A stretch of DNA of 64,000 nucleotides, taken from assembly GCA_036497945.1 (NCBI GenBank), contig DASXIN010000135.1, positions 1-64,000 of the forward strand. The letters are read 5' to 3'. The number at the start of each line of letters is the position of its first letter. Within the stretch, counting starts at the first letter, position 1. The notes under the pieces are model-generated. The model was not told the origin of the DNA and did no database searches. It worked only from the letters and a program-made list of their open reading frames with translations. This document shows, piece by piece, positions 34,107-43,634 of the stretch. The stretch comes from RYN-230 sp036497945 (lineage in GTDB: Bacteria; Actinomycetota; Actinomycetes; Streptosporangiales; Streptosporangiaceae). Position numbers and translations under genes: made by a program.

Positions 34107-35002
34107 TCCTGATCACCTTCCTGGCGGCCGCTGCCCAGCAGGGTGCGCTGCTCGTCGGTCAGCACCCGGCCGCCGGCGGTGCCGTCCCGGGGGGGCGGCG
34201 ACGCCCCGCTCTGCATCCCCGGGGGGGTACCCCCGGAACCCCCGGCCCCTGGCCGGCTCTCCGAGCCGAGGGCAGGCGGCTCGATGCGGTGGGTGATGAA
34301 CGGGCTGACCGAGTCCTGGGCCGGGGTGCCGTCCGGCAGCAGGGCCGGCATGTCCACCGCGTTGTGCCGGGCGTAGGTGCCGGGGCCGGGCAGCGGGGCG
34401 GGATGGCCGCCGGCCACCCGGAGCCGGGACAGGTCCCGCTGGGTCGGCTTGGGCTCGGCGCGCTCCCGGTGCGCCAGCACCATGGCGCCCAGCGCCGCGG
34501 TGATCAGCAGCGCGCTGGTCACTTCGAACGGGAACACGTACGTGGTGAAGATCAGCCGGGCGATGGCGTTCACGTTGTTCGCCCCGAAGCCGGCCGTCTC
34601 GGCGGGCGCTGGGCCGAGCACCGCGTGCCCGATGGTCAGCGAGAGCAGCACCAGCAGGCCGATGCCGGCCAGCCCGGCGGCCAGCCGCTGGCCCTTGATC
34701 GTCTCCACGATGGAGTCCTTGGCCCGGATGCCCACGATCATCAGCACGAACAGGAACAGCATCAGCACCGCGCCGGTGTACACGATGACCTGGACGAAGG
34801 CCAGGAACGGCGCGCCTTCGATGGCGTACAGCACGGCCAGGCAGAGCATCACGACGGCCAGCAGCACCGCGCAGTAGACCGCCTTGCGGACCAGGATCAT
34901 GCCCAGCGCCGCGCTCACCGAGATCACGGCCAGCAGCCAGAACGCCACCTGCTGGGTTTCCGCGGCCACATGGGTGAGGGCCAGCACACCGCCGTGCGTC
35001 AT
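34103..35002 (-). CDS. nuoJ: NADH-quinone oxidoreductase subunit J with extended tail
   Basis: A 299-residue subunit. Five hydrophobic segments in the first ~185 residues include the NuoJ signature FVQVIVYTGAVLMLFLFVLM. The remaining ~110 residues are hydrophilic; part of them (SESRPGAGGSGGTPP…) is encoded by a type B hairpin repeat. Long tails are known in actinobacterial NuoJ, but the repeat-derived piece is unusual. Confidence 0.94.
   Translation of the reverse strand: MTHGGVLALTHVAAETQQVAFWLLAVISVSAALGMILVRKAVYCAVLLAVVMLCLAVLYAIEGAPFLAFVQVIVYTGAVLMLFLFVLMIVGIRAKDSIVETIKGQRLAAGLAGIGLLVLLSLTIGHAVLGPAPAETAGFGANNVNAIARLIFTTYVFPFEVTSALLITAALGAMVLAHRERAEPKPTQRDLSRLRVAGGHPAPLPGPGTYARHNAVDMPALLPDGTPAQDSVSPFITHRIEPPALGSESRPGAGGSGGTPPGMQSGASPPPRDGTAGGRVLTDEQRTLLGSGRQEGDQE
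34184..34270 (-). repeat. G/C-run hairpin repeat, type B, inside nuoJ
   Basis: Related to the type A repeat but with an extra G5-6/C5-6 hairpin separated by GATGCAGAGCGGGG. It is read in frame as ESRPGAGGSGGTPPGMQSG in the NuoJ tail. A sister copy lies in nuoI. Confidence 0.7.
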
Positions 35003-35700
35003 CCCTGCTCCTCAGTGCTGGCCCGGGGGGGCGACCCCCCGCTCTGCTTCCCCGGGGGACTACCCCCGGACCCCCCGGCCCCCGCCCGACGCTCCGCGTC
35101 GGAGTCGGCAGGCGCCCAGAGCGACGGGTCTGGCCGGGCCAGTTCGCCCTCCGGGCCTTCGACCGGCTCCTCGTCGGCGTTGCCGGGCTCGGCCACGCCC
35201 GCGTTGCGCAGCAGGTAGTAGTCCCGCTCGGTCTTGCCCAGCCGCATCTCGTGCGGCGGCGCCTCCATGCCGGGCAGCAGCGGCGCGAGCAGCTGCTCCT
35301 TGGTCCAGATCAGGCTCTCCCGGCTGTCGTCGGCGATCTCGTACTCGTTGGTCATGGTCAGCGCGCGGGTCGGGCACGCCTCGATGCACAGCCCGCAGAG
35401 GATGCAGCGCAGATAGTTGATCTGGTAGACCGCGCCGTACCGCTCCCCGGGTGAGTACCGCTCTTCTTCGGTGTTGTCCTCGCCTTCGACGTAGATCGCG
35501 TCCGCTGGGCAGGCCCAGGCGCACAGCTCACAGCCGATGCACTTCTCCAGCCCGTCGGGCCACCGGTTGAGCTGGTGACGGCCGTGGAACCGGGGGGCGG
35601 TGGGGTTCTTCTGCTCTGGGTACTCGACGGTGTCGACCTTCTTGAACATCTGGCGGAAGGTCGTGCCGAAGCCCTTGACGGGCCCCAGGAACTCAGGCAC
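34999..35700 (-). CDS. nuoI: NADH-quinone oxidoreductase subunit I, repeat-derived tail
   Basis: A 233-residue peripheral-arm ferredoxin. Two [4Fe-4S] motifs: EKCIGCELCAWACPADAIY and LRCILCGLCIEACPTRALT. The core ends near residue 185; the tail DAERRAGAGGSGGSPPGKQ is coded by a type B repeat. Its start overlaps nuoH and its stop overlaps nuoJ. Confidence 0.95.
   Translation of the reverse strand: MPEFLGPVKGFGTTFRQMFKKVDTVEYPEQKNPTAPRFHGRHQLNRWPDGLEKCIGCELCAWACPADAIYVEGEDNTEEERYSPGERYGAVYQINYLRCILCGLCIEACPTRALTMTNEYEIADDSRESLIWTKEQLLAPLLPGMEAPPHEMRLGKTERDYYLLRNAGVAEPGNADEEPVEGPEGELARPDPSLWAPADSDAERRAGAGGSGGSPPGKQSGGSPPRASTEEQG
35015..35103 (-). repeat. G/C-run hairpin repeat, type B, inside nuoI
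   Basis: ~89 bp with two G/C-run hairpins and the CGCGGAGCG end shared with type A. It forms the C-terminal tail of NuoI in the same reading frame as the copies in nuoE and nuoJ. Confidence 0.75.
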
Positions 35701-37099
35701 CGGTCACCTCCTTCGTCGTCCCGTTGGCGGTGTCCAGCGCGCCGGGCCCGGTGGACACGGTCACGCCGATTCCGTGATAGTGCGGCAGGTCCATGGGCGG
35801 CACCGGGAAGGCCGCCGAGTCGTCCACCGCCGCCGGCGGTCCCTCGCCCGCCATGACCTCGGTAGCTGCTTCCTGGCGGCGCTGCATGGCGGAGTCCGCC
35901 ATGAACAGCAGCGCGAGTAGGGCGACCAGCAGTAGGCCGGCCACGGTGTACACGGCCGGGCTGCCGCCGTGCGTCCGCCAGACCCGGATGGTGGCGATGA
36001 CCAGGATCCAGACCAGGGAGGTCGGGATCAGCACCTTCCAGCCGAACCGCATCAGTTGGTCGTAGCGGATCCGGGGCAGCGTGCCGCGCAGCCAGATGAA
36101 GCAGAACAGCAGGATCCCGACCTTGATCAGGAACCACAGGATCGGCCACCAGCCGGAGTTGGCCCCGGACCAGACGCTGATCGGCCAGGGCGCGTGCCAG
36201 CCACCCAGGAACAGGGTGGTGGCCAGCCCGGCGACCGTGGTCATGTTGATGTACTCGGCCAGGTAGAACAGTGCGAACTTGAGCGAGGCGTACTCGGTGT
36301 GAAACCCGCCGACCAGCTCGCCCTCGCCCTCGGGCAGATCGAACGGCAGCCGGTTGGTCTCGCCGACCATGGTGATCAGGTAGATCACGAACGACGGGAA
36401 CAGCAGCACGGCGAACCACGACGGGTAGTGCAGGGTGGCGCCGAACCAGTGGAATTCGGTGCCGCTGCCCGCCTGCTTGTTGACGATCTGGGTGGTGGAC
36501 AGCGACCCCGCGTAGAGGAAGACCGCGACGAAGGACAGCCCCATCGCGATCTCGTAGCTGATCACCTGGGCCGACGAGCGCAGCCCGCCAAGCAGCGGGT
36601 ACGGCGACCCGGACGCCCAGCCGGCCAGCACGATGCCGTACACCCCCAGCGAGCTCATGGCCAGCACTAGCAGCACGGCGACCGGCAGGTCAGCCAGCTG
36701 GAGTGGGGTGCGCACGCCGAAGATGGACACCTCGGGGCCGAACGGGATGATCGCGAAGCTGATGAACGCCGGGATCGCCGCGATGGCTGGGGCCAGCCAG
36801 AACAGCAGCATGTCCACGTGCCGCGGCACGATGTCTTCCTTGAGCGCCAGCTTGATCCCGTCCATCAGCGACTGGAGCAGCCCGAACTTCCCCGCCCGGT
36901 TCGGTCCCGGCCGCTGCTGCATCCGCCCGATGACCCGGCGCTCGGCCCAGATCATGAACAGGGTGACCAGCACCAGGAAGATGAAGATGAACAGCACCTT
37001 GATGATCACCAGCCACCACGGCTGGTTATAGAAACTGGCCAGGGTCGGGTTGGCGGCGGCGAGCAGCCGCGGACCTGCCACGCTGGCAGAACCGGTCAT
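35693..37099 (-). CDS. nuoH: NADH-quinone oxidoreductase subunit H
   Basis: A 468-residue membrane subunit at the quinone chamber. ERRVIGRMQQRPGPNRAG after helix 1 and ETNRLPFDLPEGEGELVGG in the cytoplasmic loop are the NuoH signatures. The ~70-residue C-terminal extension is hydrophilic. It overlaps nuoG and nuoI by 4-8 nt. Confidence 0.96.
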   Translation of the reverse strand: MTGSASVAGPRLLAAANPTLASFYNQPWWLVIIKVLFIFIFLVLVTLFMIWAERRVIGRMQQRPGPNRAGKFGLLQSLMDGIKLALKEDIVPRHVDMLLFWLAPAIAAIPAFISFAIIPFGPEVSIFGVRTPLQLADLPVAVLLVLAMSSLGVYGIVLAGWASGSPYPLLGGLRSSAQVISYEIAMGLSFVAVFLYAGSLSTTQIVNKQAGSGTEFHWFGATLHYPSWFAVLLFPSFVIYLITMVGETNRLPFDLPEGEGELVGGFHTEYASLKFALFYLAEYINMTTVAGLATTLFLGGWHAPWPISVWSGANSGWWPILWFLIKVGILLFCFIWLRGTLPRIRYDQLMRFGWKVLIPTSLVWILVIATIRVWRTHGGSPAVYTVAGLLLVALLALLFMADSAMQRRQEAATEVMAGEGPPAAVDDSAAFPVPPMDLPHYHGIGVTVSTGPGALDTANGTTKEVTGA

Positions 37100-39546
37100 G
37101 GTTTGCTCCTCAAGGTCACCAGGCTGCCGTGGCCGGCCCCGAGCTCACGCCGCACCTGGGACCCGTCGGAATGGGCCGGCAGCCACACCACCTGGTCCGC
37201 CATCCCGGTCACTTCGACCGGCAGGGTCAGCGAGCCGCGGTCAGTAGCAACAGTGACCTTATCGCCGTCCACCACTCCGGCCTGCGCCGCGGTCGCCGCC
37301 GACATCCGGGCCAGCACCGGCCGGGCCGTGCCGGCCAGGAACGGCTCGCCATCCTGCATCCGCCCGGCGTCCAGCAACTGGCTCCAGGTGGCCAAGACAG
37401 CCTGCCCCGGTCCCGGTTGCGGCGGTGTGACCTCCGGCCCGGACGCGAGCGGCGCGGCCTGCCCGGTCTCCGCCGGATCGACCAGCCCGCCGCCCGCCCC
37501 GAGCGAGTCCAGCTCGCGGCGAGCCGCGGCCGCGTCGGGCAGGCCGAGGTGCACGTCCATCTCGTCCGCGATGCGGCGCAGCACGTGCAGATCGGACTCG
37601 ATGCCCGGGACCTGCAGCGCCGCGCCGAACGTGCCCGCGCGGCCCTCCCAGTTCACGAACGTGCCGTCCTTCTCGGCCACCGCGGCCACCGGGAGCACCA
37701 CGTCGGCCCGGTCGGTCACCGCGCTCGGCCGCAGCTCCAGGCTGACCACGAACCGGGCCGCCGCCAGGGCGGCCCGGGCGGCCGCCGGGTCGGGCAGGTC
37801 GTCCAGGTCGACGCCGCCGATCAGCAGCGCGTCGAGGTCGTGTTCGGCGGCGGCCAGGATCTGCCCGGTGTCCCGGCCCGGATCGACCGGCAGCGCGGCC
37901 ACCCCCCAGGCCCGGGCCACCTCGGCGCGGGCCTGCGAGCTGGCCACCAGCCGCCCGCCGGGCAGCAGGTTGGGCAGCGCACCGGCCTCGATGGCGCCCC
38001 GCTCGCCGGCCCGCCGGGGCACCCAGGCCAGCCGGGCCCCGGTCGCCCGGGCCAGCCGGTCCGCCGCGCCGAGCGCGCCGGGCACCTCGGCCAGCCGCTC
38101 ACCGACCAGGATGATGGCCCCCTCGGCGGTCAGCGCCTCGGCCGCCGCCCGGCCCGCCTCGTCCAGGCCGGTGCCGCTGATCAGGCTGCCCAGCGCGGCC
38201 GCCTCGGCGCCCGGCACGGTGGGCAGCAGTACCCCGGACATCCGGGCCAGCCCGCGGCTGACCAGCGAGGCGATCGAGTAGACGGTCAGCGTGCCGCGCC
38301 GGGCCGCCTTGCGCAGCCGGAGGAAGACGATGGGCGACTCGTCGTCTGGCTCGAACCCGGCCAGCAGCACCGCGGGCGCGCGCTCCAGGTCGGTGTAGCT
38401 GACCTCGATGCCGCGGCCGGCCACCCGGCGGGCCAGGAACTCGGTCTCCTCGGCCGAGTGCGCCCGGGCCCGCATGTCGACGTCGTTGCTGCCCAGCGCG
38501 ACCCGGGCGAACTTGGCGTAGGCGTACGCATCCTCGACGGTGAGCCGCCCGCCGGTGAGCACCGCGGCCCGGCCCCGCGCGGCCGCCAGGCCGCTGGCGG
38601 CCGTCGCGAACGCCTCGGGCCAGGACGCAGGCACCAGCACCCCGCCGGCGTTACGTATCAAAGGTCCGTTCAGCCGGTCCGGCTGGGTCGCGTAAGTGAA
38701 CGCCCAGCGGCCCTTGTCGCAGTTCCACTCCTCGTTGACCTGCGGGTCCTGGCCGGCCAGCCGCCGGGTGACCACGCCGCGCCGGTGGTCGGTGCGCTGC
38801 CGGCAGCCGGCCGCGCAGTGCTCGCACACGCTCGGCGTGGAGACGAGGTCTAACGGCCGGGCCCGGAACCGGTAAGCGGCGCTGGTGAGCGCGCCCACCG
38901 GGCAGATCTGCACCGTGTTCCCGGAGAAGTAGGAGTCGAACGGCTCGTCGGCGGCGATGCCGACCTGCTCCTGCGGGCCGCGGTCGAGCAGTTCGATGAG
39001 CGGGTCGCCGGGGATCTGCTCGGCGAACCTGGTGCACCGGGCGCACTGGATGCAGCGCTCCCGGTCCAGCAGCACCTCGGTGGACAGCGCTATCGGCTTC
39101 GGGAACGTCCGCTTCGGGCCGTAGAACCGGGTCTCGCCCTGGCCGGTGGACATGGCCTGGTTCTGCAGCGGGCACTCGCCACCCTTATCGCACATCGGGC
39201 AGTCCAGCGGGTGGTTCACCAGCAGCAGCTCCATCATGCCGCGCTGCGCCTTCTCGGCCACCGCCGAAGTCAGCTGGGTGTGCACCACCATGCCCTCGGT
39301 GCAGGTGGTGGTGCACGAGGCGGGCGGCTTGGGCTGGCCCTCGATGTGCACCAGGCACTGCCGGCACGCGCCGATCGGGTCGAGCAGCGGGTGATCGCAG
39401 AACCGGGGTATCTGGATGCCCAGCAGTTCCGCGGCCCGGATCACCAGCGTCCCCTTGGGCACGGTGATCTCGAACCCGTCGATGGTGACGGTCACCCCGT
39501 CGGCCGGCCGGGTGATCTCACCCGTGCCAGTGGCCCCAACTGTCAT
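37096..39546 (-). CDS. nuoG: NADH-quinone oxidoreductase subunit G
   Basis: An 816-residue Fe-S subunit. The N-terminal [2Fe-2S] domain has CDHPLLDPIGACRQC. The His/Cys-ligated cluster follows (HPLDCPMCDKGGECPLQ), then CIQCARCTRFAEQIPGD. CEHCAAGCRQRTDHRRG opens the molybdopterin-oxidoreductase-like domain, which has lost catalysis as in other NuoG. It ends with a short beta-barrel domain. It overlaps nuoF (ATGA) and nuoH. Confidence 0.95.
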   Translation of the reverse strand: MTVGATGTGEITRPADGVTVTIDGFEITVPKGTLVIRAAELLGIQIPRFCDHPLLDPIGACRQCLVHIEGQPKPPASCTTTCTEGMVVHTQLTSAVAEKAQRGMMELLLVNHPLDCPMCDKGGECPLQNQAMSTGQGETRFYGPKRTFPKPIALSTEVLLDRERCIQCARCTRFAEQIPGDPLIELLDRGPQEQVGIAADEPFDSYFSGNTVQICPVGALTSAAYRFRARPLDLVSTPSVCEHCAAGCRQRTDHRRGVVTRRLAGQDPQVNEEWNCDKGRWAFTYATQPDRLNGPLIRNAGGVLVPASWPEAFATAASGLAAARGRAAVLTGGRLTVEDAYAYAKFARVALGSNDVDMRARAHSAEETEFLARRVAGRGIEVSYTDLERAPAVLLAGFEPDDESPIVFLRLRKAARRGTLTVYSIASLVSRGLARMSGVLLPTVPGAEAAALGSLISGTGLDEAGRAAAEALTAEGAIILVGERLAEVPGALGAADRLARATGARLAWVPRRAGERGAIEAGALPNLLPGGRLVASSQARAEVARAWGVAALPVDPGRDTGQILAAAEHDLDALLIGGVDLDDLPDPAAARAALAAARFVVSLELRPSAVTDRADVVLPVAAVAEKDGTFVNWEGRAGTFGAALQVPGIESDLHVLRRIADEMDVHLGLPDAAAARRELDSLGAGGGLVDPAETGQAAPLASGPEVTPPQPGPGQAVLATWSQLLDAGRMQDGEPFLAGTARPVLARMSAATAAQAGVVDGDKVTVATDRGSLTLPVEVTGMADQVVWLPAHSDGSQVRRELGAGHGSLVTLRSKP

Positions 39547-40850
39547 CAGGCTGACTCCATCGCGAATAGCGTCGATGCGGCCGGGTCGAACGGGCAGCCG
39601 CCGTTGCGCAGGTGCCCGATGTACTCATCGCGGAAGTACTTGATCGACGACTTGATCGGCGCTTCGATCGAGTCGCCCAGCGCGCAGAACGCCCGGCCGG
39701 TGATGTTGCTGCAGATGTCCAGCAGCTTGTCCAGGTCGGCCTCGCTGCCCCGGCCGTTCTCCAGGTCCTCGAGCAGCTGCTCGACCCAGTAGCTGCCCTC
39801 CCGGCACGGGGTGCACTTGCCACACGACTCGTGCCGGTAGAACTTGATCCAGCGCAGCACGACCCGGACCACACAGGTGGTCTCGTCGAACAGCTGCACC
39901 GACCGGGTGCCGAGCATCGACCCGGCCTTGGCCACCGACTCGTAGTCCAGCGGCACGTCCAGGTGCTCGTCGGTGAACAGCGGGGTGGACGAGCCGCCCG
40001 GGGTCCAGAACTTCAGCCGGTGCCCCACCCGGATGCCGCCGGCCAGGTCGAGCAGCTCACGCAGCGTGGTGCCGAGCGGGGCCTCGTACTGGCCGGGGAT
40101 GGTCACGTGCCCGGACAGCGAGAAGATGCCGAAGCCCTTGGACTTCTCGGTGCCCAGCGCGGCGAAGTCGGCCGCGCCGTGGCCGATGATGTACGGCACG
40201 GTGGCTATCGACTCGACGTTGTTGACCACGGTGGGGCTGGCGTACAGGCCCTCCACCGCGGGGAACGGCGGCTTCAGCCGGGGCTGGCCGCGGTAGCCCT
40301 CCAGCGAGTCGAGCAGCGCGGTCTCCTCGCCGCAGATGTAGGCGCCCGCCCCGGCGTGCACGAGCACCTCGAGGTCGAACCCGGAGCCGAGGATGTTCTC
40401 GCCCAGGTAACCAGCCTGGTAGGCCTCGGTCACCGCGTAGTGCAGCCGCCGGATCACGTGCAGCACCTCGCCGCGCACGTAGATGAAGGCCCGGTGCGCA
40501 TTGATCGCGTACGCGGCGATCACAATGCCCTCGATGAGCGCCTGCGGGTTGTTCAGCAGGGTTGGCATGTCCTTGCACGCGCCGGGCTCCGACTCGTCGG
40601 CGTTCACCACCAGGTAGTGCGGCTTGCCACCACCCCTGGGGATGAACCCCCACTTGAGCCCGGTCGGGAAGCCGGCCCCGCCGCGGCCGCGCAGCACCGA
40701 GTCCTTCACCGTCTGGATGACCTGGTCCGGCTCCATGGCCAGCGCCCGGGGCAGCGCGGTATACCCGCCATGCCGCCGGTAGCCGGCCAGCGTGAACGAG
40801 TCGGGCTCGTCCCAGTACGCGGTGAGCTCCGGCGTCAGCAGCGAGGTCAC
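39546..40850 (-). CDS. nuoF: NADH-quinone oxidoreductase subunit F
   Basis: A 434-residue NADH- and FMN-binding subunit. LRGRGGAGFPTGLKWGF is the NADH/FMN glycine-rich motif. NADESEPGACKD and YICGEETALLDSLEG follow, and ESCGKCTPCREG carries the N3 [4Fe-4S] ligands. Start GTG, overlapping the nuoE stop. Confidence 0.97.
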   Translation of the reverse strand: MTSLLTPELTAYWDEPDSFTLAGYRRHGGYTALPRALAMEPDQVIQTVKDSVLRGRGGAGFPTGLKWGFIPRGGGKPHYLVVNADESEPGACKDMPTLLNNPQALIEGIVIAAYAINAHRAFIYVRGEVLHVIRRLHYAVTEAYQAGYLGENILGSGFDLEVLVHAGAGAYICGEETALLDSLEGYRGQPRLKPPFPAVEGLYASPTVVNNVESIATVPYIIGHGAADFAALGTEKSKGFGIFSLSGHVTIPGQYEAPLGTTLRELLDLAGGIRVGHRLKFWTPGGSSTPLFTDEHLDVPLDYESVAKAGSMLGTRSVQLFDETTCVVRVVLRWIKFYRHESCGKCTPCREGSYWVEQLLEDLENGRGSEADLDKLLDICSNITGRAFCALGDSIEAPIKSSIKYFRDEYIGHLRNGGCPFDPAASTLFAMESA

Positions 40851-41575
40851 GCTTCGCTCCCAGTGTTAGCCCGGGGGGACGACCCCCCGGAGCCCCCCGA
40901 TCGGCGCTCCGCGCCGCCATCGGAGTCGGGCGTCCAGCCATGACCCTTGGCGATGCGCAGGCCGGCCAGGCTGGGCTCGCCCGCGGTGTGCCCCTCGGCC
41001 GCCTGGCCGTCCGGGAAGCCGGCCAGGATGCGCGACGCCTGCTTCCAGGTGCACAGCCGGGGCGCGCCGCGGGTCGGCTGGATGCCCGGCACGCCAGAGC
41101 GCAGCCCATCCACCAGATCACGGGCCGACCGCGGCGTCATGTTGTCGAAAAACTCCCAGTTCACCATCACTACCGGCGCGTAGTCGCAGGCCGCGTTGCA
41201 CTCCAGGTGCTCCACGCTGACCTTGCCGTCGCTGGTGGTCTCGTCGTCGCCGATGCCGAGGTGCTCCAGCAGGTCGGCGACGATGGCGTCGCCGCCCATC
41301 ACCCCGCACAGCGAGTTGGTGCACACCCCGACGTGGTAGTCGCCGACCGGCTTGTGCTTGAACATGGTGTAGAACGAGGCCACCGCGGTGACCTCGGCCT
41401 CGGCCAGCCCGAGCAACTCGGCGACGTACTCGATGCCGTCCTGGGTGACGTAGCCTTGCTCGGCCTGCACCAGGTGCAGCAGCGGGAGCAGCGCCGAGCG
41501 CGACTGCGGGTAGCGCCCGATGATCTCCGTGGCGTCCGGCCCCAGCCGGTCCCGCACCTCCTGCGTCAGGGCCAT
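40847..41575 (-). CDS. nuoE: NADH-quinone oxidoreductase subunit E, repeat-derived tail
   Basis: A 242-residue thioredoxin-fold [2Fe-2S] subunit. Ligands lie in VGVCTNSLCGVMGG and LECNAACDYAPVVMVN. The last ~22 residues (GAERRSGGSGGSSPRANT…) are encoded by an inverted type A repeat. Overlaps nuoD and nuoF. Confidence 0.95.
   Translation of the reverse strand: MALTQEVRDRLGPDATEIIGRYPQSRSALLPLLHLVQAEQGYVTQDGIEYVAELLGLAEAEVTAVASFYTMFKHKPVGDYHVGVCTNSLCGVMGGDAIVADLLEHLGIGDDETTSDGKVSVEHLECNAACDYAPVVMVNWEFFDNMTPRSARDLVDGLRSGVPGIQPTRGAPRLCTWKQASRILAGFPDGQAAEGHTAGEPSLAGLRIAKGHGWTPDSDGGAERRSGGSGGSSPRANTGSEA
40862..40915 (-). repeat. G/C-run hairpin repeat, type A, copy inside nuoE
   Basis: Read on the minus strand it is GGCGCGGAGCGCCGATCGGG… to …CCCGGGCTAACACT, practically the same as copies at 12676 and 27375. 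It supplies the C-terminal residues of NuoE and ends 12 nt before the overlapping nuoF start. Confidence 0.8.
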
Positions 41576-42915
41576 TACCTGTCCACGCCTCCTAGCACGG
41601 GGTCAATGCTCGCCACGGACGCGATCACGTCGGCGACCATGCCACCCTCGGCCATCGCCGACACCGCCTGCAGGTTGCAGAACGACGGGTCGCGGAAGTG
41701 CGCCAGGTACGGCCGGGTCCCGCCGTCGCTGACCGCGTGGCAGCCCAGCTCGCCGCGGGGTGATTCGACGGCCACGTAGACCTGCCCGGGCGGCACCCGG
41801 AAGCCCTCGGTGACCAGCTTGAAGTGATGGATCAGGGCTTCCATCGACTGGCCCATGATGTGCGCGATGTGGTCCGGGGAGTTGCCCAGCCCATCCGGGC
41901 CCAGCGCCAGCCGGGCCGGCCAGCCGATCTTCTTGTCGCCGATCATCACCGGGTCATCGGCCGACCCGGCGGCCAGCCGGTCGGCGCACTGCTCGATGAT
42001 CCGCAGCGACTGGTCCACCTCGTCGATCCGGACCAGGTACCGGCCGTAGGCATCGCAGGTGTTCTGGGTCGGCACGTCGAACTCGTAGGTCTCGTAGCCG
42101 CAGTACGGCTGGCTCTTGCGCAGATCCCAGGGCAGCCCGGTGCCGCGCAGCAGCGGGCCAGTGACCCCGAGGGACATGCACCCGGCCAGGTCCAGGTAGG
42201 CCACGTTCCGGGTCCGGGCCAGGAACAGCGGGGCATTGTCGAGCAGCGACCGCAGTTCCCGCCGCTGGGTAGGCATGACCGCCCCGAGGAACTCGCGGAT
42301 CTTGTCCAGCGCGCCAGACGGCAGGTCCTGCGACACCCCGCCCGGGCGGACATAGGCGTGGTTCATCCGCAGCCCGGTGATCAACTCGAGCAGGTCGAGC
42401 ACGTTCTCCCGCTCGCGTACCGCGTAGATGAACACAGTGGTCGCGCCGAGCTCCAGGCCGAACGTGCCGATCGCGGTCATGTGCGAGGCGATCCGGTTGA
42501 GCTCCATCAGCAGCACCCGCAGGATGGTGGCCCGCTCCGGGATCTCCGCCTCAATGCCGAGCAGTTTCTCCACCGCCAGGCAGTACGCGGTCTCGTTGAA
42601 GATGGGCGCCAGGTAGTCCGCCCGAGTGCAGAACGTCACGCCCTGCGTCCAGGTACGGAACTCCATGTTCTTCTCGATGCCGGTGTGCAGGTACCCGACG
42701 ACCGGCCGCAGCTCGGTGACCGTCTCCCCGTCCAGGGTCAGGATCAGCCGCAGCACGCCGTGGGTGGACGGGTGCTGCGGGCCCATGTTGACGATCATGT
42801 GCTCGTGGTCGGAGCCATCGCCGGTCTGCTGCGCGGCCTGGACGACCTCGTCCCAGTCCTGGCCGCCGACGTTGTAGACCCGCCCTTCAGCGCCGGCCTC
42901 AGTGCTGGCGGTCAT
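41575..42915 (-). CDS. nuoD: NADH-quinone oxidoreductase subunit D
   Basis: A 446-residue 49-kDa subunit. NMGPQHPSTHGVLRLILTLD near residue 45 holds the quinone-site His, and GYLHTGIEKNMEFRTWTQG and the C-terminal GGMVADVIASVASIDPVLGG are typical. ATG 42915 overlaps the nuoC stop (ATGA); the frame open upstream is a shadow of nuoC. Confidence 0.96.
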   Translation of the reverse strand: MTASTEAGAEGRVYNVGGQDWDEVVQAAQQTGDGSDHEHMIVNMGPQHPSTHGVLRLILTLDGETVTELRPVVGYLHTGIEKNMEFRTWTQGVTFCTRADYLAPIFNETAYCLAVEKLLGIEAEIPERATILRVLLMELNRIASHMTAIGTFGLELGATTVFIYAVRERENVLDLLELITGLRMNHAYVRPGGVSQDLPSGALDKIREFLGAVMPTQRRELRSLLDNAPLFLARTRNVAYLDLAGCMSLGVTGPLLRGTGLPWDLRKSQPYCGYETYEFDVPTQNTCDAYGRYLVRIDEVDQSLRIIEQCADRLAAGSADDPVMIGDKKIGWPARLALGPDGLGNSPDHIAHIMGQSMEALIHHFKLVTEGFRVPPGQVYVAVESPRGELGCHAVSDGGTRPYLAHFRDPSFCNLQAVSAMAEGGMVADVIASVASIDPVLGGVDR

Positions 42916-43634
42916 TCGTAGGCCCTCCGTTCGTCCGGTGGCGGCACGGTGGCGCCGCGGTACTCGACCGGGATGCCGCCCAGCGGGTAGTCCTTCCGCT
43001 GCGGGTGGCCCTTCCAGTCGTCCGGCATCTCGATCCTGGTCAGTCCGGGATGCCCGTCGAAGATGATGCCGAAGAAGTCCCAGGTCTCCCGCTCGTGCCA
43101 GTTGCACCCCGGGTACACGCCCACCACCGACGGGATGTGCGGGTCGGCGTCCGGCACGCTGACCTCGAGCCGCAGCCGCCGGTTGTGCGTGATCGAGACC
43201 AGGTGATACACCGCGTGCAGTTCCCGGTCGGTGTCAGCCAGGTAGTGCACCCCGGACACCCCGCCGCACAGCTCGAAGGCCAGCGACGCCTCGTCGCGCA
43301 GCGTCCGGGCCACCGCGACCAGGTGCTCACGCCGGATGTGCAGAGTCAGCTCGCCCCGGTCCACAATGACCCGCTCCACCGCGTCGCCGAAGTCGGTGCC
43401 GTCCTGGGTCAGCCGGGCAGCCAGCGCGCCGGTGATCTCGTCGAAGTACGAGCCGTACGGCCGCGGCGAAGAGGGCAGCGGCGCCCGGCGCACCTGCAGG
43501 CCGCCGTAGCCGGAGGTGTCCCCGGTGGTCTCGGTGCCGAACATGCCGGTCCGCACCACCTGCTCGCGCAGCCGCTGCTGGCCGGCCAGCGCCGCCTCAT
43601 CCGGCGGGCTTTCCTGGTTTTCCTCGCTGGTCAC
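42912..43634 (-). CDS. nuoC: NADH-quinone oxidoreductase subunit C
   Basis: A 240-residue 30-kDa subunit with HERETWDFFGIIFDGHPGLT and HPQRKDYPLGGIPVEY near the end. An ~80-residue N-terminal extension (DTSGYGGLQVRR, PYGSYFDEITGAL) is the actinobacterial form. GTG 43634 overlaps the nuoB stop (GTGA). Confidence 0.95.
   Translation of the reverse strand: MTSEENQESPPDEAALAGQQRLREQVVRTGMFGTETTGDTSGYGGLQVRRAPLPSSPRPYGSYFDEITGALAARLTQDGTDFGDAVERVIVDRGELTLHIRREHLVAVARTLRDEASLAFELCGGVSGVHYLADTDRELHAVYHLVSITHNRRLRLEVSVPDADPHIPSVVGVYPGCNWHERETWDFFGIIFDGHPGLTRIEMPDDWKGHPQRKDYPLGGIPVEYRGATVPPPDERRAYE

Noticed and set aside
36818..38853. Two long overlapping frames opposite nuoG
   Set aside because: Ser/Arg/Pro- and Gly/Arg-rich shadows with no domain; nuoG is intact on the other strand.
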